Part shown: piece after piece, positions 1-8,456 of the stretch
Layout: each line of letters begins with the position of its first letter
Numbering within the stretch: the stretch's first letter is position 1
Assembly: GCF_037914945.1 (NCBI RefSeq)
Contig: NZ_CP149787.1
Span: forward strand, 930,001-994,000
Source of the DNA: Haloterrigena sp. KLK7
Lineage (GTDB): Archaea; Halobacteriota; Halobacteria; Halobacteriales; Natrialbaceae
Reading direction: 5' to 3'
DNA length: 64,000 bases
Program-made: the position numbers and the translations under genes
Notes under the pieces: model-generated
Seen by the model: the letters and a program-made list of their open reading frames with translations, nothing else
The model's database searches: none
Told to the model about the DNA's origin: nothing

Positions 1-476
1 GCGGTTCCGGCGGCGCCCATCTCGAGGTAGCGCCGCTTCGAGGTGAGCAGGCCGACGGCGAAGGCGACGCCGAACATGCCGACCAGTCGACCGGCGATCG
101 GAATCGCCATGCTGCCGGCGAACAGCCCTGCACCGACGAGGAGCACCAGCGCGAGAAACGCCCGCGGCGAGAAGTAGTCGCCCGGCGAGCGCCCCGGCGT
201 GAGCCGGGACCGCAACCGTCCGAGCCGCGAGCCCGACGACTCCGGGGACGCGTCCGCAGCCGGCGCGGGGCCGTCGGACGACCGCACCGAGTCGGTCCCG
301 AGCGGATCGTCGGCGGCTCCGACGTCCGCGCCCGCGTCCGGTCGATTCTCCGGCGTCGAGGCCGTTCCGGTCCCGGGATCGGCCTCGACGTCCGACTCCG
401 AGAGCAGGCTCTCGGTCTCCTCGAGGAGGTCGTCGGTGTCCCGGCTCTCGGTGACCTCGTCCGAGCGGTCGCTCAT
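1..476 (-). CDS. Membrane protein, haloarchaeal, C-terminus outside window
   Basis: Read on the minus strand from the ATG at 476 and open to the window edge (about 158 codons visible). The first ~100 residues are acidic, Ser/Asp/Glu rich and low in complexity. After them come a short basic stretch (GRLRSRLTPGR) and at least two hydrophobic segments (FLALVLLVGAGLFAG and GMFGVAFAVGLL), followed by a SKRRYLE motif. The layout is an unstructured cytoplasmic tail followed by membrane helices. It may belong to the DUF456-like haloarchaeal membrane proteins, but this is from general resemblance only. No function is proposed. Confidence 0.7.
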   Translation of the reverse strand, partial: MSDRSDEVTESRDTDDLLEETESLLSESDVEADPGTGTASTPENRPDAGADVGAADDPLGTDSVRSSDGPAPAADASPESSGSRLGRLRSRLTPGRSPGDYFSPRAFLALVLLVGAGLFAGSMAIPIAGRLVGMFGVAFAVGLLTSKRRYLEMGAAGT

Positions 477-556
477 GCGTTCTCGTTGGGCAGCCGACAG
501 CATGGGTCTTTCCCATCGGCCAGAGGATATACGACCGCGGACCGCCCACCGGCGGT

Positions 557-766
557 ATGAGCTGGCTCCCGCTCGCGACGTTCGGCCTCTTCGCGGCCGG
601 CGCCGGCGTCCTCTGTTACGTGCTCGTCGCGAACGTAGAGCCACAGCCGGAGTATCCGGAGCTGATGACCGATCTGGTCCGGCTGCTCGGTCTGGGGATC
701 GCGCTCGGCGGGCTCGCGATCGGTGCCGTCTTCCTGCGGGCCGCTGCCGGTGCGTACGTGTCGTGA
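557..766 (+). CDS. Small two-helix membrane protein
   Basis: A 69-residue protein starting MSWLPLATFG. It has two hydrophobic segments (about residues 4-26 and 42-66) with an acidic linker (PQPEYPELMTD) between them, so a helical hairpin in the membrane is likely. Third codon positions are strongly G/C like those of neighbouring genes, which supports coding. It is divergent from the membrane protein starting at 476 and upstream of another small membrane protein at 953. Function unknown. Confidence 0.6.
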   Translation: MSWLPLATFGLFAAGAGVLCYVLVANVEPQPEYPELMTDLVRLLGLGIALGGLAIGAVFLRAAAGAYVS

Positions 767-779
767 GTCGACGGTCGTC

Positions 780-830
780 GGCGTTCGACTGTCATCGTCG
801 GACCGGCGGCGTTCGTCTGTTATCGTCGGA
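780..830. repeat. Short direct repeat, 23 nt x 2
   Basis: Two copies of a 23-nt unit (780-802 and 808-830) beginning GGCGTTCG and ending TCGTCGGA match at 21 of 23 positions, with a GGCGG-rich spacer. A third, more degenerate GGCGGATC stretch follows. It lies in the gap between two small membrane-protein genes. Confidence 0.5.
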
Positions 831-952
831 TGGGCGGCGGATCATCATCGGCGGATCGCCACCGTCGTTCGCCGGCCGAGCGGAGACGAACGTTCTCGAC
901 TCTCGAGTCGTGGGGCCCTCCCTTATCACGCTGGCCGCGGTAGCAACGACGG

Positions 953-1150
953 ATGAGCACCGAGCTGGTCGCGTTCGGTATCAGCGCGCTCGCGCTGGGG
1001 ATCGGGATGCTGGTGGCCGGCCGGCGGCTTTACCCGCGACTCGACGTTCCCGAAGACGCCGAGTCGTCGCTGCAGTCGCTGACCGCGATGATCGCGGGAA
1101 TCTTGCTGCTGACCGGGCTGGGACTCGTTCTGCTCGGACTGTTTACCTGA
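953..1150 (+). CDS. Small two-helix membrane protein
   Basis: A 65-residue protein starting MSTELVAFGI with two transmembrane segments (about residues 5-25 and 44-64) flanking a short soluble loop (RRLYPRLDVPEDAES). Codon use is typical of the window. It ends 69 bp before gatD on the same strand and may share its transcript. No recognised family; function unknown. Confidence 0.6.
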   Translation: MSTELVAFGISALALGIGMLVAGRRLYPRLDVPEDAESSLQSLTAMIAGILLLTGLGLVLLGLFT

Positions 1151-1219
1151 CGAGAACGCGACAACGGGATCGATCCCGGAAAGCGTGCCTTCAAGTCCGC
1201 CGCCGCGCAACGCCCACGC

Positions 1220-2476
1220 ATGAATCCAGGCGATCGCGTTCGCGTCGACCGCGCGGATCGCACGTACGAAGGCGTGTTGCTCCCCTCGAGTACGGACGAC
1301 CACCTCGTGGTGAAACTCGAGGGCGGCTACAACGTCGGCGTCGACCGAGCCGAGGCCGACGTCGACGTGCTCGCGGAGGACGTCTACGAGATCGACGGGA
1401 CCGACTCGACGGGGGCGGACGACGACACGGGCTCGGAGATCGAGTTCGACGACGACCTGCCGACGATTTCGCTGCTCTCGACCGGTGGAACGATCGCCTC
1501 GACGGTCGACTACCGCACGGGCGCGGTGACGGCGCAGTTCGACGCCGAGGACGTCCTGCGCGCGGTCCCCGATCTGGCGGGCCGGGCGAACTACCGCGGC
1601 CGCGTCGTCGCGAACATCCTGTCAGAGAACATGGAACCGCCGCTGTGGCGGGACCTCGCCCGCGCCGTCGCCGAGGAGATCGAAGCCGGCGCCGACGGCG
1701 TCGTCGTCATGCACGGCACCGACACGATGCAGTACTCCGCGTCGGCGCTCTCCTTCATGCTCGAGACGCCCGTGCCGATCGTCTTCACCGGCTCGCAGCG
1801 CTCGGCGGACCGGCCATCCTCCGATAACGTGATGAACGCCGTCTCGGCCGTCGAGGCCGCCAAGAGCGACTGCGCGGAAGTGATGGTCTGTATGCACGCG
1901 TCGGAATCGGACGACCGCTGCGCGCTCCATCGGGGCACCCGCGTCCGGAAGAACCACACCTCCCGTCGCGACGCGTTCGAGACCGTCGGCGCGGAGCGGC
2001 TGGGTGAGGTCGACTACGACTCGGAAGAGATCACGTTCCACCGCGACTACCGGGAGCGCGACGAGACGGAACTGGAACTCCGCGACGACCTCGAGGAGGA
2101 CGTCGAACTCCTGAAATTCACGCCCGGAATGGATCCCCAGTTCCTCGACGTCGTCGAGGGGAGCGAGGGCCTGATCATCGAGGGGACCGGACTCGGCCAC
2201 GTCCACACCGATCTGATTCCCCGCATCGAGGACCTGATCGAGGAGGGCACGACGGTCGTGATGACCAGCCAGTGTCTCGAGGGCCGGGTCTGCGACCGCG
2301 TCTACGATACGGGTCGGGACCTGCTCGAGGCCGGCGTCGTCGAGGCCGGCGACACGCTGCCGGGGACGGCGAAGGTGAAACTGATGTGGGCGCTCGAGAA
2401 CAGCGAGGACGTCGAGGAAGCGATGGGCACGTCGCTGGCCGGCGAGATCCAGGAGCGGTCGGTTCCCTGGGAGTAA
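1220..2476 (+). CDS. gatD: Glutamyl-tRNA(Gln) amidotransferase subunit D
   Basis: The asparaginase-like subunit of the archaeal GatDE amidotransferase, which releases ammonia from glutamine (or Asn) so that GatE can convert Glu-tRNA(Gln) to Gln-tRNA(Gln). The 418-residue protein has the small N-terminal beta domain typical of GatD (about 1-55), an acidic linker (60-80), and an L-asparaginase-type domain with the first catalytic Thr in STGGT (about 87-91) and the second site in HGTDT (about 165-169), followed by a TGSQRS motif. Length fits the family. The ATG at 1220 gives the expected N-terminus. The partner gatE is not in the window. Confidence 0.95.
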   Translation: MNPGDRVRVDRADRTYEGVLLPSSTDDHLVVKLEGGYNVGVDRAEADVDVLAEDVYEIDGTDSTGADDDTGSEIEFDDDLPTISLLSTGGTIASTVDYRTGAVTAQFDAEDVLRAVPDLAGRANYRGRVVANILSENMEPPLWRDLARAVAEEIEAGADGVVVMHGTDTMQYSASALSFMLETPVPIVFTGSQRSADRPSSDNVMNAVSAVEAAKSDCAEVMVCMHASESDDRCALHRGTRVRKNHTSRRDAFETVGAERLGEVDYDSEEITFHRDYRERDETELELRDDLEEDVELLKFTPGMDPQFLDVVEGSEGLIIEGTGLGHVHTDLIPRIEDLIEEGTTVVMTSQCLEGRVCDRVYDTGRDLLEAGVVEAGDTLPGTAKVKLMWALENSEDVEEAMGTSLAGEIQERSVPWE

Positions 2477-2542
2477 GCTGCGAGATATTCGGGGCGGATT
2501 TTCGTCGGCGGTCCGCGTCCGAGACGAACCGAGGAGGCTCGG

Positions 2543-2724
2543 TCTGCTCACACTGGCGGCGAGGAATTGCCACGCCCTCCCCAGCCGATCCGCTCGCTCC
2601 GAGGCTCACGGCTCGCGCCGTTCGCTTCACCGCGGCGCGTCGCGCCGCGCTCCGCTCGCTCATCCCTCGCGCAGTGTGATCGCCCGCCCTCACGTTCGCT
2701 CGGTCGGACGACAGCGCGCGCCAC
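2543..2724 (+). repeat. Dispersed intergenic repeat, copy 1
   Basis: One of four related elements in the window (also 3837-4024, 33617-33704, 47326-47526). Shared blocks are a left end TCTGCT...TTGCCACGCCCTCCCCAGCC, a middle CTCATCCCTCGC, and a right end CGACAGCGCGCGCCAC. The segment between the left and middle blocks differs between copies. It fills most of the gap between gatD and the GNAT gene; no gene of its own is seen. Confidence 0.75.
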
Positions 2725-2786
2725 TGCACTGATTCTGCGAAGTTCTTTCCCGTTCGACCCTATGAGAGTCCCATGGTCGATCGACG

Positions 2787-3758
2787 ATGGTAACTGACTC
2801 AGTAGCCGACCCCTCCATTGAGATCCGACGGGCGACCCACGACGACTACGCGGCCGTGGCCGACTTCACGGGCGATATCTGGGCCGAGCGCGGCGGCGAC
2901 TACATCCCGCGGGTCTACCACGACTGGCTTGAGGACGAACCCGGACGGGGGAAGAAGACCTTCCTCGCGGAGGTCGACGGCGAGGCAGCGGGGATCGTCC
3001 AGGGCGTCATGCTCACCGACGACGAGGCCTGGTTCCAGAGCCTGCGGGTCGCGGCCGACTACCGACGACGGGGCATCAGCCACCGACTCAACGAGGCGAC
3101 CTTCGAGTGGGCCCGCCGGCAGGGCGCGACGGTCGGTCGCGTGATGATCTTCTCGTGGAACGCGCCCTCCTTCGGCGCCGCGCGGGCCAGCGGCTTCGAG
3201 CCGCTCACCGAGTTCCGTTTCGCGCATCCGGACCCAGACGCGGCTGTGGACCTCGGGTCGAACGTCGACGGCGCTTATCGGGTCTCGAGCGATCCCGCCG
3301 CGGCGTGGCGGTACTGGACCCACAGCGACGCGCGCGAGCACCTGAACGGACTCGCGATGGCCCCCGAGGAGTCGTGGGCCGTCCGGGAACTGACGCGCGC
3401 GGACCTCGAGCGACTCGCCGACGAGACGGCGGTGTTCGCCGTGACGGGACCGGACGGGCTAGCTGGGACGGCCTACCGGTCACGAACGTACGAGCGCGAG
3501 GGCGACGAAACCGACGAGTCCGACGAGGCAGCCGATACCGAGACGTGGGCCGAGTACGGCGTCGGCGCGTGGGAGGGCGTCGACGCCGCCCGCGCGCTGT
3601 TCGCCGCGATCGCTCGAGACGCGGCCGACCGCGGCGCCGACGAGACGCGCGTCCTGATCCCCGAAACGCCCCGTCACGTCACCGACGCGCCCTACGCGGG
3701 GGTCGGTGTTTCAGAGGAGCCGGACTTCGTGCTCGGGATCGATCTGGGCGGAACCTGA
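2787..3758 (+). CDS. GNAT-family N-acetyltransferase
   Basis: A 323-residue protein with an N-terminal GNAT fold. IEIRRATHDDYAAV is the usual beta1 start, LRVAADYRRRGISHRL (about 91-106) carries the acetyl-CoA pyrophosphate-binding R/Q-x-x-G-x-G/A-like loop, and SFGAARASGFEPL is the usual C-terminal beta turn of the fold. The second half (about 160-323) is a poorly defined extension with a charged insert, perhaps a degenerate second GNAT domain. Substrate unknown. It lies alone between two copies of the dispersed repeat. Confidence 0.8.
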   Translation: MVTDSVADPSIEIRRATHDDYAAVADFTGDIWAERGGDYIPRVYHDWLEDEPGRGKKTFLAEVDGEAAGIVQGVMLTDDEAWFQSLRVAADYRRRGISHRLNEATFEWARRQGATVGRVMIFSWNAPSFGAARASGFEPLTEFRFAHPDPDAAVDLGSNVDGAYRVSSDPAAAWRYWTHSDAREHLNGLAMAPEESWAVRELTRADLERLADETAVFAVTGPDGLAGTAYRSRTYEREGDETDESDEAADTETWAEYGVGAWEGVDAARALFAAIARDAADRGADETRVLIPETPRHVTDAPYAGVGVSEEPDFVLGIDLGGT

Positions 3759-3836
3759 TCGCGAGCGAGACCGATAGCGGAAACGCTGGGGGACGGCGAG
3801 CCCGCGTTTTGTTATACAGCGAAAGACACGGAGCGT

Positions 3837-4024
3837 TCTGCTATCGTGGCTTCAGGGATTGCCACACCCTCCCCAGCCGATTTCTGCTCACGGGCGCTAC
3901 GCGCCCGTTCGCATGGTTCGCGGAACCGGAGGTTCCGCGCTAACGCTCCCTTCGGTCGCTCATCCCTCGCACAGTGTCGTCGGCCGCCCTCGCTAGCACT
4001 CGGTCGGCCGACAGCGCGCGCCAC
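3837..4024 (+). repeat. Dispersed intergenic repeat, copy 2
   Basis: The best-preserved copy of the window's dispersed repeat. It starts TCTGCTATCGTGGC, contains TTGCCACACCCTCCCCAGCC, then an inner variable part with two inverted repeats (GGGCGC-TA-GCGCCC and GCGGAACC-GGAGGTTCCGC), then CTCATCCCTCGC, and ends CGACAGCGCGCGCCAC. It fills the gap between the GNAT gene and the convergent SAMP gene. Confidence 0.75.
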
Positions 4025-4043
4025 CGCACGGCGGCTGATCGTC

Positions 4044-4331
4044 TCAGAACGAGCCGCCGCTGACGGGCGGGAACAGCGCCAGTTCGTCGCCCTCCTCGAG
4101 CACGGTTTCTAACCCCTCCTCCTCGACGAGGACGTTCGTCCCGTTTCGCAGGACGTTGATCTGGGAGCGCAGGTCTCCGTCCTCGAGGACCCGTCCCTCG
4201 AGGTCGGGACGGTCCGCGACGAGTTGCTCGAGGGCGTCCCCGACGGTGTCGCCGGCGTCGGCCTCGACGGTGACGTGTTTGTCGCCCGCGCGTTCGGCGA
4301 GGTCGGCGAAGAGCTTCCACTCGGTGGCCAT
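4044..4331 (-). CDS. Ubiquitin-like MoaD/SAMP family protein
   Basis: A 95-residue beta-grasp protein, start ATG at 4331 (MATEWKLFADLAE). MoaD/ThiS-type proteins carry sulfur for molybdopterin synthesis. In haloarchaea the SAMP relatives are also conjugated to proteins through a C-terminal Gly-Gly by the E1-like enzyme UbaA. The family ending LALFPPVSGG is present, but two residues (Ser-Phe) follow the Gly-Gly before the stop, so a terminal carboxylate on Gly would need trimming. It sits 31 bp downstream of, and on the same strand as, two membrane proteins of TrkA-C type, suggesting one transcript. A non-conjugating MoaD relative is the alternative. Confidence 0.85.
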   Translation of the reverse strand: MATEWKLFADLAERAGDKHVTVEADAGDTVGDALEQLVADRPDLEGRVLEDGDLRSQINVLRNGTNVLVEEEGLETVLEEGDELALFPPVSGGSF

Positions 4332-4362
4332 ACGTGGCGGTATCGGTGCCGACGGCAAGTAG

Positions 4363-5694
4363 CTACCGCTCCCAGGTGCGTTCCCGCGGGGTGTCGCCGG
4401 CCGGCTCCGCGTTGTCGTCCGGGTCGAGGTCCGACGCCGGCCCAGGTTCCGTGTCCGAGTTCGGATCCGCGTCGGAACTCGCGCGCTCCGCCGGGCCCGA
4501 TTCGGACTCCGCGTCCGGCGTCCGCTCGAGGTCGCCGATGCGCCGCAGGGCGTCCGGGCGGCCGAGGACGTAGGCGACGTCGCCGGCCTCGAGGCACGTC
4601 TCGGCCGACGGCAGCGCGACCGGTTCGGCGGTCTCGTCACCGGTGCGGTCGAGGGCGACGACCAGCACCGGCAGGGAGCCGACGGTCGCGCCCTCGAGCG
4701 GCTCGCCCGATTCGACGGGAAGCGCGGTCACGGTCTCGTCGGCCGCCCGGAGCAGGGAGACGAGGTCCCGCTCGGCGCCGGGGTCGCGGGGCAGCGTGAC
4801 GAGCCGGTACTCCTCCTCGGACGGGAGCGATCCAGCGTCGTCGGCGTCGACGGCGACGGTGGCCACGTCGCCGGCGACCCCGCGGAGTTCCCCGCCCGTG
4901 GCCCGTCGGAGCGAATCGCCGTCGCGTCGCCAGATTCGAACGGCGTCGCCAGGGCTGGCGTCCGGCGCCGGATCGCCGCGGATCGCGACGGCGACGGTCC
5001 CCGGCGCCAGCGTCGATCCGATTCCCGACGGGCGGCTGCCGAGGGCCAGGTAGTCGATCGTCCGATCGGCCCCGAACTCGACGTCGACGTGACCGATCCC
5101 GTAGTCGCGCTCGAGGCGGTCGACCAATCGCTCGCGCAGGTCGTCGACCGAGAGGCGCCGCGGGAACAGCAGCGTGTGGCCGGCCAGTTCGGTCTTGATT
5201 GACTCGTCGACGGGGTCGTAGCCGTCGACGTCCGCGATCTCCGCGGGGAGTTCGACGGCGACGACGCGGCCGGCCGACCGGACCAGCTGCCCGACCTCGG
5301 TGATCGTCCGCGGCGTCGCGATCGAGAAGACGTCCGTCGCGAGGTAGTCGCCGAGCCGTCGGCCGCCGTCGGCGGCGATCGCGCTCGCGGCGAACGCGAC
5401 GACCGTGGAGACGACCGTACTCAGCTCGAGCAGTTCCGCGTCGCCGCTGATCACCTGCTGGAGCGCCGACTGGGCGTTGAGCCAGATGGCGACCATCGAG
5501 ACGCCGAGCAGAATCGCGACGCCCTCGGGGATCCCGTCGGCGCTGTACCAGCGGAAGACGAAGGCGACGCCCGCGGCGGTTCCCCCCGCCAGCAGCGTGA
5601 AGCCCAGGATCCCGACGAGCGAGGCGAGCAGCGTCTCCGAGGTGATCGTCTGGGCGAGAATCGGCTCGAGTCCGGCGGCGACCGTCGCCGTCAT
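4363..5694 (-). CDS. Membrane protein with TrkA-C (RCK_C) domains
   Basis: A 443-residue protein. Its N-terminal third has about three transmembrane helices (roughly 10-50, 60-80 and 90-110). A soluble region follows, with a GQLVRSAGRVVAVELP segment, a repeated beta-rich core, and a final TrkA-C-like unit (EAGDVAYVLGRPDALRRIGDL, about 385-410) before an acidic tail. TrkA-C domains bind ligands that gate potassium transport. The start ATG overlaps the stop of the upstream gene by 4 bp, so the two are translationally coupled. Related haloarchaeal proteins are annotated as potassium transporter components, but no pore motif is visible here. Confidence 0.75.
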   Translation of the reverse strand: MTATVAAGLEPILAQTITSETLLASLVGILGFTLLAGGTAAGVAFVFRWYSADGIPEGVAILLGVSMVAIWLNAQSALQQVISGDAELLELSTVVSTVVAFAASAIAADGGRRLGDYLATDVFSIATPRTITEVGQLVRSAGRVVAVELPAEIADVDGYDPVDESIKTELAGHTLLFPRRLSVDDLRERLVDRLERDYGIGHVDVEFGADRTIDYLALGSRPSGIGSTLAPGTVAVAIRGDPAPDASPGDAVRIWRRDGDSLRRATGGELRGVAGDVATVAVDADDAGSLPSEEEYRLVTLPRDPGAERDLVSLLRAADETVTALPVESGEPLEGATVGSLPVLVVALDRTGDETAEPVALPSAETCLEAGDVAYVLGRPDALRRIGDLERTPDAESESGPAERASSDADPNSDTEPGPASDLDPDDNAEPAGDTPRERTWER

Positions 5695-6935
5695 CGGGCG
5701 ACCGCCTCCACGAACTCGTCGGTCGCCGCCCTCGGCCCCGCGACGAACACCTCGTCGCCGGGCTCGAGCGACCGTTCGATGCCGGGCGCGAACACCCAGC
5801 CGCTGCGGCGGCCGCCGGTCTCGCTGCCCTGTCGGCGGGCGGCCAGGACCGTCACGTCCGCCGCGGCGCGGACGTCTGCGTCCGCGCTCGGGCCGACGGT
5901 GAACCGCCGGATCGCGTGCCCGGCCCGCTTGACCAGCGTGAAGGCCTCGAACTCCCGGCTGGTTCCCCGGGAGCGGACGACCAGCCGCGGCGTCTCGGCC
6001 TCGAGCAGCGCCTTGACGTCCCGGCGGGCGACGGCGACGGTGACGCGGCCGACGCCGCCGGCGCTGGCCGCGGCCGACTCGGGCGCGGGGGTCGGGCCGG
6101 CCTCCGCGTCGCCGCCGTCGGGGACCGGCGTCTCGCCGTCGTCGACCGGCTCGTCACCCGCGGCCGCGTGTTCGTCGTCGACCTCCGTCCGGGCGCTCAG
6201 CACCGTTCCGGAGAGCGTCCGCTCGCCGGCGCGGATCGACACCTCGTCGCCTCGCGCGAGCCCGGTCGGGACCAGCGTCGCGATCGAGACGGCCCGTCGG
6301 CCGTCGGGGATCCGCTTGGAGAGCCCGCCCGACGGCGGGGCCGCGGTGATCACCGCGCGGGCCCGCTCGTCGATCGTCACGTCGATGTCGGCCAGGTCGT
6401 GATCGGTCCGCAGTCGCTCCTCGAGGCGGGACTCGAGCTCCGAGAGCGGCAGATCGGCGGGGAGCCGCCAGGAGCCGTTCTTCAGCGATCGGCGGAGGGC
6501 CGGCGACAGCGGCGGGTAGCCCTCCATGTCGTGGATCTCCCCGGTGGGACGGACCGTGACCTGGCCCATGTTGCCGACGAGTTCGACGACGTCGGCCGAC
6601 AGGGTCCGCTGGCGGATCGAGGTGAAAGAGAGGTGCCGCGGGAGTTCGGCGCCGAGTTTGTCGCCCTGGTTGTGGGCGTAGAGCGCGAGCATGAGAACGA
6701 CGAGGACGGCGACCAGCAGCCGCGGCGACTGGGCGATAGTCGGTTCGACGAGACCGAGCAGGCCGCCCTGCACGCTGGCGATCGAGAGCGCGAGGACGAC
6801 GACACCGAAGCCGGGCAGCGTCACCCCCGTGAAGTAGCGGACGAGAAAGCCGAGCGAGCCGGCGACGAACGCGGGAACGATACCCGTCAGGAGACCGAGA
6901 TAGATGCCGAGCAGGACTTCGACCGGGAGCGCCAT
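5691..6935 (-). CDS. Membrane protein with TrkA-C (RCK_C) domains
   Basis: A 414-residue protein, first of a three-gene minus-strand operon with 4363-5694 and the SAMP-like gene. It has three or four N-terminal helices (LLGIYLGLLTGIVPAFVAGSL, then VVVLALSIASVQGGLLGLV and LLVAVLVVLMLALYAH). A soluble part with a VELVGNMGQVTVRPTGEI segment follows, then regulatory domains, ending in a TrkA-C-like unit (LEPGDEVFVAGPRAATDEFV, about 390-410). It resembles its operon partner in order of parts, which suggests a heteromeric membrane complex. Potassium-related by family association; not proven. Confidence 0.75.
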   Translation of the reverse strand: MALPVEVLLGIYLGLLTGIVPAFVAGSLGFLVRYFTGVTLPGFGVVVLALSIASVQGGLLGLVEPTIAQSPRLLVAVLVVLMLALYAHNQGDKLGAELPRHLSFTSIRQRTLSADVVELVGNMGQVTVRPTGEIHDMEGYPPLSPALRRSLKNGSWRLPADLPLSELESRLEERLRTDHDLADIDVTIDERARAVITAAPPSGGLSKRIPDGRRAVSIATLVPTGLARGDEVSIRAGERTLSGTVLSARTEVDDEHAAAGDEPVDDGETPVPDGGDAEAGPTPAPESAAASAGGVGRVTVAVARRDVKALLEAETPRLVVRSRGTSREFEAFTLVKRAGHAIRRFTVGPSADADVRAAADVTVLAARRQGSETGGRRSGWVFAPGIERSLEPGDEVFVAGPRAATDEFVEAVAR

Positions 6936-7180
6936 TGTGGGCGAGTGGGACGGGATCGTTAAATCTCCACCGGCAGCGGCGGTGCGCTCGCCGGCGCGCG
7001 ATCGGTTCCTACGGGTGGCGAGGGGCCGCTAGACTGCCTCGGATCGCGACGAGCGAACGGAACAATCGGATCACGATGAGCGGACGAACGGCCAGTGATC
7101 GACGGGCGGACGGAACGTCGGATCACGATGAATTGACGAGCTGACAATCGATAGGCAGCTGTGAACGTCTGCCAACAGAG

Positions 7181-7191
7181 GCGTTTAACTG
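7181..7191 (+). promoter_or_regulatory. TATA-like element of the potassium channel gene
   Basis: GCGTTTAAC around 7181-7189 is centred about 27 bp before the ATG at 7214, the spacing expected for a leaderless haloarchaeal transcript. Confidence 0.45.
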
Positions 7192-7213
7192 ACGCCGTCG
7201 CGGATCGGGGTGT

Positions 7214-8401
7214 ATGGCCGACGACCGGTCGTTTCGATCGCGGCTGCCGGACAACTGGCATCGAGTCCTCTCGATGCGGGCAGCCGTCGCGCTGGCGCTG
7301 ATCGTCGCCGGGCTCTCGGTCGCGACGGCGATCGTCAACATCGGCACGAACGCCGTGGGCGGGCCGCTCAGCGACTACGTCCCCGAGGCGATTCAGAGCG
7401 CCGCCGCGTTCACCGGGGCCCTCACGGGATTCCTGATGGTCGGCAGCGCGCTCGCGCTCCGGCGGGGACTGCGAGTGGGATGGTGGGCGACGCTACTGCT
7501 CCTCCCGCTGACCGCCGCACAGGGGTTGCTCCAGTCGAGTCCGTACTCGCTCCCGCTGGTCGTGCTGTCGCTGCTCGCGATCCCCGTACTGCTGATCAGC
7601 CACGGGCGGTTCGACAAGTCGCTCTCGCTCGGCACGACCCAGATCGCCGCCGGCTTCGCGCTGCTGGGCGTCCAGGCCTACGGCACTATCGGCGCGTACG
7701 CGCTCCGCGAGGACTTCGAGGGGATCAACACTATCCTCGACGCCTTCTACTTCACGCTGATCACCTCGAGCACGGTCGGCTACGGCGACGTCACGCCCGA
7801 CCAGGGGTCGACGGAGGCGATGCTGTTCACGATGTCCGTGCTCGTCCTGGGCGTGGCCAGTTTCGGTATCGCCATCGGGGCGCTGGTCGGCCCGGCGATC
7901 CAATCTCGCATCACGAAGACACTCGGAAAGATGACCGACTCACAACTCGAGTTACTCGAGGACCACGTCCTCGTGCTCGGCTACGGCGAACTGACGGAAC
8001 CGATCGTCGACGAACTCGCGGCCAACGACCGGGAGTTCGTCGTCGTGACCGGCGACCGCGAGGCGGCGGAGGCGCTGACCGATCGCGGCCTGTCGGTGAT
8101 ACGGGGCGATCCCAGCGACGAGGAGCCGCTCCAGCGGGCGAAGATCGACCGCGCGAGCGCGATCCTCGTCGCCACGAACCACGACGCGGAGGACGCGCTG
8201 TCGATCCTCACCGCGCGCCAACTCGCCCCCGAGACCCGCATCGTCTCGGCCGCGACCGACCGCGAGAACACCCGGAAGCTCGAGCACGCCGGCGCGGACG
8301 CGGTGATCAGTCCGTCGGTGCTGGGCGGGCACCTGCTGGTCCAGTCGGCGCTGGGCGAGGACGAGAGCTCGCTAATCGAACACATCATGGGCGGCGACTG
8401 A
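7214..8401 (+). CDS. Potassium channel with RCK (TrkA-N/TrkA-C) domain
   Basis: A 395-residue channel. Several N-terminal helices (about 20-165) precede a pore loop with the potassium selectivity filter TVGYGD at about 187-192, then a pore-lining helix. A cytoplasmic TrkA-N domain starts at HVLVLGYGELTEPIV (about 251), with the NAD-binding GxGxx fold and a VTGDREAAEAL acidic end of beta2. The C-terminus (to 395) covers only the RCK_N part and short flanking sequence. It should act as a ligand-gated potassium channel in the cytoplasmic membrane. The ATG fits a leaderless start. Confidence 0.9.
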   Translation: MADDRSFRSRLPDNWHRVLSMRAAVALALIVAGLSVATAIVNIGTNAVGGPLSDYVPEAIQSAAAFTGALTGFLMVGSALALRRGLRVGWWATLLLLPLTAAQGLLQSSPYSLPLVVLSLLAIPVLLISHGRFDKSLSLGTTQIAAGFALLGVQAYGTIGAYALREDFEGINTILDAFYFTLITSSTVGYGDVTPDQGSTEAMLFTMSVLVLGVASFGIAIGALVGPAIQSRITKTLGKMTDSQLELLEDHVLVLGYGELTEPIVDELAANDREFVVVTGDREAAEALTDRGLSVIRGDPSDEEPLQRAKIDRASAILVATNHDAEDALSILTARQLAPETRIVSAATDRENTRKLEHAGADAVISPSVLGGHLLVQSALGEDESSLIEHIMGGD

Positions 8402-8456
8402 ACGTCGCCCCGGTTCGCGGGAGGCGACGACACACCGCAGTGCGGGATCGCGGCGA

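Noticed and set aside
199-1827. 542-codon frame at the window start
   Set aside because: Arg/Ser rich and overlaps a minus-strand membrane gene, two small membrane genes and gatD in better-supported frames.
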